From the NCBI GenBank assembly GCA_964465385.1, contig CAYXIM010000019.1, forward strand, positions 1 through 22,805: a stretch of DNA of 22,805 nucleotides, in the 5' to 3' direction. The DNA comes from JAAYBY01 sp964465385 (lineage in GTDB: Bacteria; Bacillota; Clostridia; Saccharofermentanales; UBA5734). Both the position numbers and the translations under genes were made by a program. The notes under the pieces were generated by a model that saw only the letters and a program-made list of their open reading frames with translations, was not told the origin of the DNA and made no database searches. The first letter of the stretch is position 1, and each line of letters opens with the position of its first letter. Positions 1 to 6,079 of the stretch are shown in pieces.

Positions 1-60
1 ATAGCCTTTCCCACCTTCGAAAACCACACTGAATGTTACCAAGCGCCGCTTCTGTGTGGG
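1..60 (-). other. Short 3' flank of obgE at window edge
   Basis: The bases after the obgE stop hold no complete gene. Read on the minus strand they end in a purine-rich AAGGTGG about 8 nt before the window edge, which would suit a ribosome binding site for a gene starting just outside. No coding sequence can be assigned and no terminator hairpin is seen here, so obgE may be followed by a co-transcribed gene. Confidence 0.25.
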
Positions 61-1329
61 TCAGGGCTGGTATTCAAATTCAAAATTATGGCAAATCACC
101 AGGTCGCCTGGTTGAATGCCAGCCGCTTCCAGGGCATCGATCACGCCTTTTTTTCGGATCAGGCGTTGAAAGTACTGAAAGGAATCATGCTGCTCAAAGG
201 GGGTGGTGCGAACCAGTCGCTCCATCCAGTCTCCGGTCACCCGAAAAGCCTCGCCCTCCCGCACCACCTCAAACAAGGCCTGTGGTTCATACGTGTAATA
301 AACGTGTTCTTCTTCCGGATACAGGGGCTGGGCCGGTTCCAGTTTTTGCACCTGGTCAGCCAGGGCCCCCAAGAGTGCCTGGACGCCCTGACCGGTTGCT
401 GCCGAAAGCGGCCAAACCGAAAAACCTTGCTCCTCAAGGGCCAGACGGACCCGGTCGATGGTTTTCGGATCCGCCACATCCACTTTGTTTAAAACAACCA
501 GCTGGGGCTTGTCCAGCAAAACGGCATCATAGCGGCCCAGCTCGTGGTTGATGGTTTTAAAATCGTCCAAAGGATCCCGACCGGATTGCTCAGAGACATC
601 CAGCAGGTGCAAGAGCAAGCGGGTCCGCTCGATGTGGCGCAAAAAAGACAAACCCAGGCCCTGGCCGGCATGGGCACCCTCGATCAAGCCGGGGATGTCC
701 GCTGCGACAAAAGAGGTGTCGCCATAGGCCACCACGCCCAGTTGCGGCTGCAAGGTGGTGAACGGGTAATCGGCAATTTTGGGTTTGGCTGCTGAAATGA
801 CCGATAACAGGGTCGATTTGCCCACGTTGGGCAAGCCGATCAGGCCAACATCAGCCAGCAGCTTGAGTTCAAGGATGAGGTCGAAGACCTGGCCGGCTTC
901 GCCCGGCTTGGCAAAACGCGGTGCCTGGCGGACGCTGTTGGCAAAGCGTGCGTTGCCCTGCCCGCCCCGGCCGCCGTGGGCGATCACCACCGGCTCATCG
1001 GGCCGGATCAGATCAGCCAGCAGGCGGTTGGTTTCCCGCTCCCGGATGATGGTGCCGGTTGGCACCTCCAAAACGAGGTCCGCCCCACGCTTGCCAAAAC
1101 GCTTGGCCGGACCGCCGCGGTCACCGTTTTGGGCGGCCAGGTGCCGCTTGTAGCGAAAGGCCTGCAGGGTAGACAGGCCGCTTCGGGCCACAAAAACCAC
1201 GTCGCCCCCCCGGCCGCCATCGCCGCCGTCGGGACCGCCGTTGGGCAGGTACTTGGCCGTATGAAAAGACACCACGCCGTCGCCGCCGTCGCCTGCACGA
1301 ATTGAAATATAAGCCTGGTCAATAAACAC
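61..1329 (-). CDS. obgE: GTPase Obg (ObgE/CgtA)
   Basis: Essential ribosome-associated GTPase acting in 50S subunit assembly and growth/stress control. The 422-residue product has the glycine-rich Obg fold at about residues 1-157 (repeated GGDGG motifs near 33-43). The G domain follows, with G1 GLPNVGKS at 165-172, G3 DIPG at 211-214 and G4 NKVD at 281-284. A C-terminal OCT domain spans about 340-420, as in many Firmicutes. The start is GTG: a strong GGAGGT lies 5 nt upstream and the protein begins with the family-typical FIDxAxIxI. It follows rplU-prp-rpmA, the usual Gram-positive order, but a perfect intrinsic-terminator hairpin sits between rpmA and this gene, with its U-tract abutting the ribosome binding site. 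Identification is secure; how it is transcribed is uncertain. Confidence 0.97.
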   Translation of the reverse strand: MFIDQAYISIRAGDGGDGVVSFHTAKYLPNGGPDGGDGGRGGDVVFVARSGLSTLQAFRYKRHLAAQNGDRGGPAKRFGKRGADLVLEVPTGTIIRERETNRLLADLIRPDEPVVIAHGGRGGQGNARFANSVRQAPRFAKPGEAGQVFDLILELKLLADVGLIGLPNVGKSTLLSVISAAKPKIADYPFTTLQPQLGVVAYGDTSFVAADIPGLIEGAHAGQGLGLSFLRHIERTRLLLHLLDVSEQSGRDPLDDFKTINHELGRYDAVLLDKPQLVVLNKVDVADPKTIDRVRLALEEQGFSVWPLSAATGQGVQALLGALADQVQKLEPAQPLYPEEEHVYYTYEPQALFEVVREGEAFRVTGDWMERLVRTTPFEQHDSFQYFQRLIRKKGVIDALEAAGIQPGDLVICHNFEFEYQP

Positions 1330-1340
1330 CGTTTACCTCC

Positions 1341-1370
1341 AAAAAATCCGGCCGTTGACAGCGGCCGGAT
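1341..1370 (-). terminator. Intrinsic terminator/attenuator abutting the obgE RBS
   Basis: On the minus strand ATCCGGCCG (1370-1362) pairs perfectly with CGGCCGGAT (1354-1346) around a 7-nt loop, followed by six T residues (1346-1341). The T-tract runs straight into GGAGGT, the obgE ribosome binding site. This could end the rplU-prp-rpmA transcript, attenuate obgE expression, or both. Confidence 0.8.
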
Positions 1371-1377
1371 CGCTGGC

Positions 1378-1401
1378 GCGCCACCAGTCAGCTGGCGGCG
1401 C
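1378..1401 (-). other. Second hairpin upstream of the obgE terminator
   Basis: In minus-strand RNA, positions 1401-1392 (GCGCCGCCAG) pair with 1387-1378 (CTGGTGGCGC) over ten base pairs, including one G-U, around a 4-nt loop. It lies 7 nt before the terminator hairpin and 25 nt after the rpmA stop. It has no U-tract, so it is not a terminator by itself. It may protect the mRNA 3' end or belong to a regulatory leader. Confidence 0.55.
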
Positions 1402-1426
1402 ACCCTGGCATCGGATCAAAGTGGGT

Positions 1427-1708
1427 TCAGGCAAGCGGATAAACGCTGATCCGCTTTCTGTTGCGGCTGATGTGCTCATATCTGACCAATCCGTTGGCTT
1501 TTGCATACAAGGTATCATCGGATCCGCGGCCCACATTGATGCCGGCATGGATCTTGGTTCCCCGTTGCCTGACCAGAATGTGGCCAGCCTGCACCTGCTG
1601 TCCGTCGCCTTTTTTTGTTCCCAGCCGTTTGGAGTGCGAATCGCGGCCGTTTCGGCTGCTGCCCACACCCTTCTTGGACGCCAGTAATTGTAAATCAACA
1701 TGAATCAT
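1427..1708 (-). CDS. rpmA: 50S ribosomal protein L27, with Prp-cleaved N-terminal extension
   Basis: L27 reaches the peptidyl-transferase centre of the 50S subunit through its N-terminal tail. The 93-residue product matches the family along its length: ASKKGVGSSRNGRDS near the N-terminus, then RQRGTKIHAGINVGRG and DDTLYAK. It carries the Firmicutes-type prosequence MIHVDLQLL before ASKKG, which in Staphylococcus aureus is removed by the cysteine protease Prp; the prp gene lies immediately upstream. The ATG at 1708 is chosen because GAGGAG lies 7 nt before it and it gives the family-standard N-terminus. An in-frame ATG at 1723 overlaps the prp stop as ATGA but would add five residues. The P2-P1 residues are LL rather than the usual FF or LF. 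Confidence 0.96.
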   Translation of the reverse strand: MIHVDLQLLASKKGVGSSRNGRDSHSKRLGTKKGDGQQVQAGHILVRQRGTKIHAGINVGRGSDDTLYAKANGLVRYEHISRNRKRISVYPLA

Positions 1709-1719
1709 ATGCTTTCTCC

Positions 1720-2061
1720 TCATCTCCTGCTTTGGGTGATCCGCAGGTATCGCTCGCCATAACTGGCTTCGATCTGCCGGCAGCCCAGCACCAATGTACG
1801 CATGAGCGTTGAAACCCGCTCGCTTTCTTGCGCCGAATACCGGTCTTTGTCTCCAACGCTGATGGCCAGTTGCCCCTCGTCCAGAACAGCTTCCGGTTCA
1901 ACACCGGCGATGTCCTGCAGGGCGCCAACCATGGTCGCCATCAGGGCAGTCACGGCGGCACAAATGATGTCTGATCCTTTTTCCGCATAGCCCGCATGGC
2001 CAATGGCTTGGATGGAACGGATCCAGCCGTCCGCTTCCTGCTGGATGCTGATGCGGATCAT
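1720..2061 (-). CDS. prp: Ribosomal-processing cysteine protease Prp (YsxB)
   Basis: Small cysteine protease that removes the N-terminal extension of ribosomal protein L27 in Firmicutes and relatives. The 113-residue product has the catalytic pair in its usual places: His22 in GHAGYAEKGSD and Cys34 in IICAAVTAL. The start at 2061 is supported by AGAGGGTG a few bases upstream and by the family-typical MIRISI opening; the reading frame stays open further upstream but overlaps rplU. It sits 19 nt after rplU and just before rpmA, the conserved rplU-prp-rpmA order. Its substrate site in the adjacent L27 is visible, so protease and target are encoded together. Confidence 0.93.
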   Translation of the reverse strand: MIRISIQQEADGWIRSIQAIGHAGYAEKGSDIICAAVTALMATMVGALQDIAGVEPEAVLDEGQLAISVGDKDRYSAQESERVSTLMRTLVLGCRQIEASYGERYLRITQSRR

Positions 2062-2080
2062 GTCACCCTCTAACAGCCTG

Positions 2081-2395
2081 TCAAGCGCCGATCTTGGTGA
2101 TGCGGACGCGTGTGTAGGGCTGGCGGTGGCCTTTTTTCCTGCGGTAGCCTTTTTTAGCTTTGTAGGTAAAGACGACAATTTTCTTTTGCCGGCCCTGCTT
2201 GACCAACTCGCCTTCCACCACCATGCCGTCCACGTTCGGTGTGCCGACCTGCAAATCGCCGTCAGCTGATACAGCCAGCACGCGGTCAAAGGTCACGGTG
2301 TCCCCGGCCTGCCCGTCAATTTTCTCGATAAAGATCTCATCACCGACACTCACACGGTATTGCTTGCCGCCGGTGACAATCACTGCATAATTCAT
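2081..2395 (-). CDS. rplU: 50S ribosomal protein L21
   Basis: Component of the 50S subunit that binds 23S rRNA. The 104-residue protein is full length, with the L21 opening MNYAVIVTGGKQYRVSVGD and the closing signature KAKKGYRRKKGHRQPYTRVRI. The ATG is preceded by AGGAGGAAAGCAAG, an excellent ribosome binding site. It is the first gene of rplU-prp-rpmA, with its own sigma-A type promoter and a leader of about 80 nt. In Firmicutes this position often holds an L21-responsive leader RNA. Confidence 0.97.
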   Translation of the reverse strand: MNYAVIVTGGKQYRVSVGDEIFIEKIDGQAGDTVTFDRVLAVSADGDLQVGTPNVDGMVVEGELVKQGRQKKIVVFTYKAKKGYRRKKGHRQPYTRVRITKIGA

Positions 2396-2474
2396 CTTGC
2401 TTTCCTCCTGTTATCAGTCTCGCTCGTCTCAGGCAGGTTGTGGCACCTTTAAAGAGCCCGGACAATACGGTCGC
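2396..2474 (-). promoter_or_regulatory. rplU 5' leader (candidate L21 leader)
   Basis: About 80 nt lie between the predicted start of transcription and the rplU ATG. Autoregulatory L21 leaders are known from Firmicutes at this position. I can see only weak pairings here, for example GGC/GCC arms around CTTTAAAG, so membership of that RNA family is a suggestion from position alone. Confidence 0.3.
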
Positions 2475-2480
2475 CAAATT

Positions 2481-2509
2481 ATCTTATCATCGGCCGCAGG
2501 CTTTGTCAA
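2481..2509 (-). promoter_or_regulatory. Promoter of rplU-prp-rpmA
   Basis: On the minus strand TTGACA (2509-2504) is followed after exactly 17 bp by TAAGAT (2486-2481). The -35 is perfect and the -10 matches four of six. The -35 overlaps the last codons of the upstream membrane-protein gene, so there is no room for a conventional terminator between them. Confidence 0.7.
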
Positions 2510-3951
2510 CGCACACCCAGCTGTAAAACAAGCGGCAACAGGCCCAAAGCCAGGCAGGCTGATTGGATCAGGCTGACCAGCCCCTTGTGCTGTTGCCAGC
2601 GCGTGAGGGCAGCCGCCAGGCCGTCGGTCCACAAAAGCAGCAGGATAAATGCGGCTGACCAGCCGGCCAGTGGTTGGCCGGTTGCCCAGAGCCACAGGGA
2701 GACAAGCAAAAAACTGGCGCGTCGCAGGGCCCAGTCAAACAGGCCAGCAAGCGGTCCGTGCCCTGTCACCAGGCCCTGGCCAGACCCCAGCGGCCCCAGA
2801 GCCAACCCAGACAGCAGCAGCAAGGTGAACACAAGCGGGTGCTGGGCAGGCAGAGCCTGCCCCCAAAAGATAGCCCACAAACCTGTCCACAAGGGCAGGA
2901 ATAACACAAGGGCTGACAAGCCAAGCAGCCAGCCCCTGCCGCCCGTTTGCGAGCCGGCACCGGGCTGCAAGACGAGCTGGCGCCAACCCAGGGTCAACCA
3001 GCCCTGAAGCAGGGGCGCCAGCAAGAAGCTGCCCATGCCCAGTGAACCAGGCAAAAAGCCCATTTGTTTCACGATGAAAAGGACACCGACAGCCAGTACC
3101 AGCGACAGCAGCCACAAGAGCAGGCCTGTCCGCCAGATAAAAGCGCCGGATTGCCGCCGGACCGGATGCCCGGTCTGTCCCAGCAAGCAACTGGCAGCAG
3201 GGGCCAAGAGGAGCAAGAGCGCCCCGGTCATCAGGCGAAAGCCGGTCCAGGCTGCTTGTTGACGGGCTTTGTCCAGCAGCTGCTGAACGCTTTCACGGCC
3301 CTGAGCCAGGTCTGTACCAAGCAGCCAGGCGGCGATTTCACCGGTCAGTGCCGGAGACACAAGGGCCAGGCCATCCGGGAGCCAAGGTGCCCAGACCAGG
3401 GCAGACCAGCGGGTCTTGCCATCTAATGCTTGAAAAACGGTGGCCTCAAAGCGGTCAGAAGCTTTAACAAGCGGAAAATAAAGGGCCTCTTCGCCACTTC
3501 TGGCTTCAAACAAAGCCTGTCCGGCCGCCTGCTCACCAATCGAAAGCACCAGCAGCGGCAGGTCAGGGTCCAGCTGTGTCAGGTCAAGCTGGCTTTCAGA
3601 ATCAGATAAAGCAAGCACAGCCGCCTGTGGCCCGGCCTGGCCATGTGGCAGTGGGAAAAAGTCATCCTGGGTCAGGTCCTGGCAGTGAACGTCCCAGCCG
3701 GGCAGGACCACTTGCTGGAGGCTTGCCTGTAAGGCAAGGGCCCCTCGGCTGACCGACCCGTTGGTCAGCAACTGGACCTGCTGTCGGCCGGTTTGAGGAC
3801 CGGCGGATCCTGGCTGGCCAGCCAAGGGCATTACAAGCGGGCCGGCACACAGCCAGGCACCCAGCAAGATGGCCAGCCAACACAAGGCAGGCAGGCTCTT
3901 TTTCCAGCTGATGGCCGGCTTTTGATCGGCATCACGGGTTTTCACGGGCAT
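2506..3951 (-). CDS. Polytopic membrane protein with large extracytoplasmic domain, function unknown
   Basis: I do not recognise this family. The product (about 481 residues from the ATG at 3951; numbering below is from an alternative TTG six codons upstream) has a short charged N-terminus and a membrane segment at about 28-50. A region of about 190 residues follows, probably outside the cytoplasm, then seven or eight strongly hydrophobic segments between about 245 and 484. No catalytic motif stands out. A segment near 110-145 (AAVLALSDSES ... LPLLVLSIGEQ) suggests an alpha/beta fold. The start is uncertain: neither ATG 3951 nor TTG 3969 has a good ribosome binding site. Both overlap the end of glpK, so translation is probably coupled to it. 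Sequence is rich in Leu, Ala, Gly and Gln. Confidence 0.75.
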   Translation of the reverse strand: MPVKTRDADQKPAISWKKSLPALCWLAILLGAWLCAGPLVMPLAGQPGSAGPQTGRQQVQLLTNGSVSRGALALQASLQQVVLPGWDVHCQDLTQDDFFPLPHGQAGPQAAVLALSDSESQLDLTQLDPDLPLLVLSIGEQAAGQALFEARSGEEALYFPLVKASDRFEATVFQALDGKTRWSALVWAPWLPDGLALVSPALTGEIAAWLLGTDLAQGRESVQQLLDKARQQAAWTGFRLMTGALLLLLAPAASCLLGQTGHPVRRQSGAFIWRTGLLLWLLSLVLAVGVLFIVKQMGFLPGSLGMGSFLLAPLLQGWLTLGWRQLVLQPGAGSQTGGRGWLLGLSALVLFLPLWTGLWAIFWGQALPAQHPLVFTLLLLSGLALGPLGSGQGLVTGHGPLAGLFDWALRRASFLLVSLWLWATGQPLAGWSAAFILLLLWTDGLAAALTRWQQHKGLVSLIQSACLALGLLPLVLQLGVR

Positions 3952-5431
3952 AAAAACACGCGGTTTCAACCGCTTTTATCCAGTCGCCGCGCCGCCTGGT
4001 CCGATCGGATCCATCCGTTTTCGGCTCAAAGAGGCGGTCGTGCTGGCGGATGGCCAACAGGTCCTGCAGGCTGGCAAAAGCACCACAAGCCAGGCCAGCC
4101 AGGCTGGCGGCTCCCCAGGCTGTTGTTTCCACCATGGTCGGTCGATCCACCGCAAGGCCGCTTAAGTCCGCCTGAGCCTGCATGGTCCAGTCGCTGACAC
4201 TCAGGCCGCCGTCCACCCGTAGCAGGGTCATGGCACTGCCGGCGTCACGCACCATGCAGTCAAGGACATCACAGCTTTGCTGGGCCACCGCCTCCAGGGC
4301 GGCCCGGACCACATGGGCCCGGCTGCTTCCCCGGGTCAGGCCCACAAGCAGGCCACGGGCCTGCATCTCCCAGTAGGGGGCTCCCAGACCCGTGAAGGCC
4401 GGCACCAGGTACACGCCGCCCGTGTCCGGAACCGAAGCGGCCAGCTCATCACATGCATCGTAGGTCTGAATCAGGCCCAGGTCATCGCGCAGCCAGGTCA
4501 AGACCGATCCGGCATGGAACACACTGCCTTCAAGGGCATAGGTCGGGCCCTGGCCCAGGTCCCAGGCCACAGTGGTCAGCAGGCCGTTTTGGGAAAAGAC
4601 CGGCTTTTCACCCGTGTTCATGAGCAAGAAACAGCCGGTTCCATAGGTGTTTTTGGCCATGCCCGCTTCAAAACAAGCCTGGCCAAAGAGGGCCGCCTGC
4701 TGGTCTCCGGCCAAGCCGCACAGGGGGACCTGTCCCGGCAAGATCGACGGGTCGATGGACGCCACAAAACCGGAAGAGGGCCTGATTTCTGGCAGCAGGG
4801 CCCGCGGGATATCCAAATGCGCCAGCAAGTCGTCATCCCAGGTCGCAGTGTCAAGGTTCATGAGCATGGTTCGCGATGCGTTGGTGACGTCTGTGATGTG
4901 CAGGGCACCTGCGGTCAGCTGGTAGATCAGCCAGCTGTCCACCGTTCCGGCGCACAGGTCCCCCTGTCGGGCCTGCTCGCGCAAGCCGGGTTCTTGTTCC
5001 AACAGCCACATGAGTTTGGTGGCGGTGAAGTAGGCATCGATGGTCAAGCCTGTCCGCTGACGAATGAGCGGCTCCAGGCCCTGGGCCTTCAGCCGGTCAC
5101 AAATATCAGCCGTCCGCCTGCACTGCCAGCTGATCGCCGGATGAACAGGCCGGCCGCTCGCCCGCTCCCAAACAACCAGGGTCTCCCGCTGGTTGGTCAG
5201 CCCCACCCCCTGGATGGCAGCAGGGTCCACACCGGCCTGGCGGACCGTGTCCTGCAGGCAGGCCAGCTGGACACGCCAGATCTCATCCGCATCTTGCTCA
5301 ACCCAGCCGGGTTTCGGATAGTGCTGGGCTAAAGGCTGCTGTGTGGTGTGAACCAGCGACCCGTCGGTGCGAAAAAGGATGGCGCGGCAACTGGTTGTGC
5401 CCTGATCCAGGGCTAAAAGATAGGCAGGCAT
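3932..5431 (-). CDS. glpK: Glycerol kinase
   Basis: FGGY-family kinase that phosphorylates glycerol to glycerol-3-phosphate with ATP in the cytoplasm. The 499-residue protein is full length. It shows DQGTTSCRAILF at 9-20, substrate-site NQRET at 80-84, the FGGY signature YFTATKLMWLLEQ at 134-146, AGDQQAALFGQ with the Asp243-Gln244 pair, and a second signature near GGLSVSDW at 408-415. The ATG is preceded by GAGGTG at 7 nt, with an extended -10 promoter close upstream. No glpF or glpD neighbour is present. The loop that in most Firmicutes carries HFYG or HFFG, with the histidine phosphorylated by HPr, reads DPSILPG here (227-233), so PTS activation seems absent. It overlaps the following membrane-protein gene by about 20 nt. 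Confidence 0.96.
   Translation of the reverse strand: MPAYLLALDQGTTSCRAILFRTDGSLVHTTQQPLAQHYPKPGWVEQDADEIWRVQLACLQDTVRQAGVDPAAIQGVGLTNQRETLVVWERASGRPVHPAISWQCRRTADICDRLKAQGLEPLIRQRTGLTIDAYFTATKLMWLLEQEPGLREQARQGDLCAGTVDSWLIYQLTAGALHITDVTNASRTMLMNLDTATWDDDLLAHLDIPRALLPEIRPSSGFVASIDPSILPGQVPLCGLAGDQQAALFGQACFEAGMAKNTYGTGCFLLMNTGEKPVFSQNGLLTTVAWDLGQGPTYALEGSVFHAGSVLTWLRDDLGLIQTYDACDELAASVPDTGGVYLVPAFTGLGAPYWEMQARGLLVGLTRGSSRAHVVRAALEAVAQQSCDVLDCMVRDAGSAMTLLRVDGGLSVSDWTMQAQADLSGLAVDRPTMVETTAWGAASLAGLACGAFASLQDLLAIRQHDRLFEPKTDGSDRTRRRGDWIKAVETACFYARENP
3952..3973 (-). other. Terminator-like hairpin inside the glpK 3' end
   Basis: In minus-strand RNA GCGGTT (3973-3968) and AACCGC (3965-3960) form a short stem, followed by GTG and five T residues (3956-3952) just before the ATG of the membrane-protein gene. 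The alternative TTG start falls in the loop. The stem is short, so it is at most a weak attenuator or a translational gate. Confidence 0.35.
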
Positions 5432-5465
5432 AAGGGCACCTCGGTCATGATGTAATCACGCAAAC

Positions 5466-5474
5466 AGTATAGCA
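5466..5474 (-). promoter_or_regulatory. Extended -10 promoter for glpK
   Basis: On the minus strand TGC TATACT (5474-5466) matches the TGn extended -10 form, with five of six bases of the -10 consensus. No good -35 is visible. It lies between the spoVG terminator and glpK, giving a short leader of roughly 30 nt. Confidence 0.55.
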
Positions 5475-5493
5475 CAGGCCCCAAGCCCATGAG

Positions 5494-5526
5494 AAAAGCC
5501 CGGCAGCAGAAGCAAACGACCGGGCT
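5494..5526 (-). terminator. spoVG intrinsic terminator
   Basis: On the minus strand AGCCCGG (5526-5520) pairs with CCGGGCT (5503-5497) around a 16-nt loop and is followed by a TTTTCTC tract. It lies 30 nt past the spoVG stop and before the glpK promoter, so it separates the two genes. Confidence 0.75.
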
Positions 5527-5556
5527 GTCAGTTGTCGGGGCTCTTGGGGGGTTGGT

Positions 5557-5865
5557 TCAGGCCTGTACCAGGCTGCTCTCCTCCGGCTCTTCAAGCGGTT
5601 GGCCGGCTTCCTCCATGGCCTCAAAATAACGGTCCAGAACGGCGGTGGACAGCTTTTCTCTGAAGGCGGAATTGATGGGGTGGACGATGTCTTTGAATTC
5701 ACCGTCCTGGGTCTTGCGGCTGGGCATGGCGATAAAATAGCCGTGGTTGCCTTCAATAACCTTGATGTCATGCACGACAAACGAGTCATCAAAGGTAACC
5801 GATACGATTGCTTTCATTTTGCCTTCTATTCCCATTTTCCTGATGGTGATACTGGTGATTTCCAT
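5557..5865 (-). CDS. spoVG: SpoVG family RNA-binding regulator
   Basis: SpoVG is a small, broadly conserved site-specific nucleic-acid-binding protein of Firmicutes, named for its role in spore cortex formation and cell division control. The 102-residue product matches the family: MEITSITIRKM opening, FVVHDIKVIEGNHGYFIAMPSRK, and DGEFKDIVHPIN. It ends in an acidic tail (EEPEES). The start at 5865 is set by GGAGGAGAACACC directly upstream; an ATG 16 codons further up is not supported. It is transcribed divergently from murC, with its own promoter and terminator. Its presence does not prove sporulation, because non-sporulating Gram-positives also keep it. Confidence 0.95.
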   Translation of the reverse strand: MEITSITIRKMGIEGKMKAIVSVTFDDSFVVHDIKVIEGNHGYFIAMPSRKTQDGEFKDIVHPINSAFREKLSTAVLDRYFEAMEEAGQPLEEPEESSLVQA

Positions 5866-5936
5866 GGTGTTCTCCTCCGCATGTGCAGTCTGCCCGGGTG
5901 CTGAAAAAGGCACCGCCTTGGTGACCTTTCACAAGA

Positions 5937-5965
5937 AGTATACCACCTTCTTGCTTCATTTTCAT
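5937..5965 (-). promoter_or_regulatory. Promoter of spoVG
   Basis: On the minus strand ATGAAA (5965-5960) and TATACT (5942-5937) are separated by 17 bp, and TGG precedes the -10, giving the extended form. This looks sigma-A-like. I see no sigma-H pattern of the kind that drives spoVG in Bacillus subtilis. The leader is about 65 nt and holds a small 5-bp hairpin at 5897-5914. Confidence 0.5.
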
Positions 5966-6079
5966 CTATTTCACAGTTTTTATCGGCTGACAGCGCACAA
6001 AGACCCGCTTTCTGGTTTAATGAAGGACGTGTTTGCCCACCTGCGTGTGGTACTATGTTGTGGGAAGGATGGTTTGCGT

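Noticed and set aside
2062..2289. N-terminal extension of the Prp reading frame
   Set aside because: It lies within rplU on the same strand in another frame. The Prp family starts at MIRISI and a ribosome binding site lies before 2061.
4277..5332. A 351-codon open frame on the plus strand opposite glpK
   Set aside because: It is entirely antisense to a complete, conserved glycerol kinase. The product has no recognisable domain, and long antisense frames are expected in GC-rich coding DNA.
5897..5914. GGTGC/GCACC hairpin in the spoVG leader as a possible attenuator
   Set aside because: The stem is only 5 bp, with its T-run in the loop rather than after the stem, so it is not terminator-like.
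6040..6060. TACTAT preceded by TGG as a murC -10 element
   Set aside because: It matches only four of six bases and has no -35 at a usable distance; too weak to list as a promoter.
5747..6079. A longer murC reading frame starting about 110 codons upstream
   Set aside because: That part overlaps spoVG and the divergent promoter region, has no Mur homology, and a good ribosome binding site precedes the ATG at 6080.
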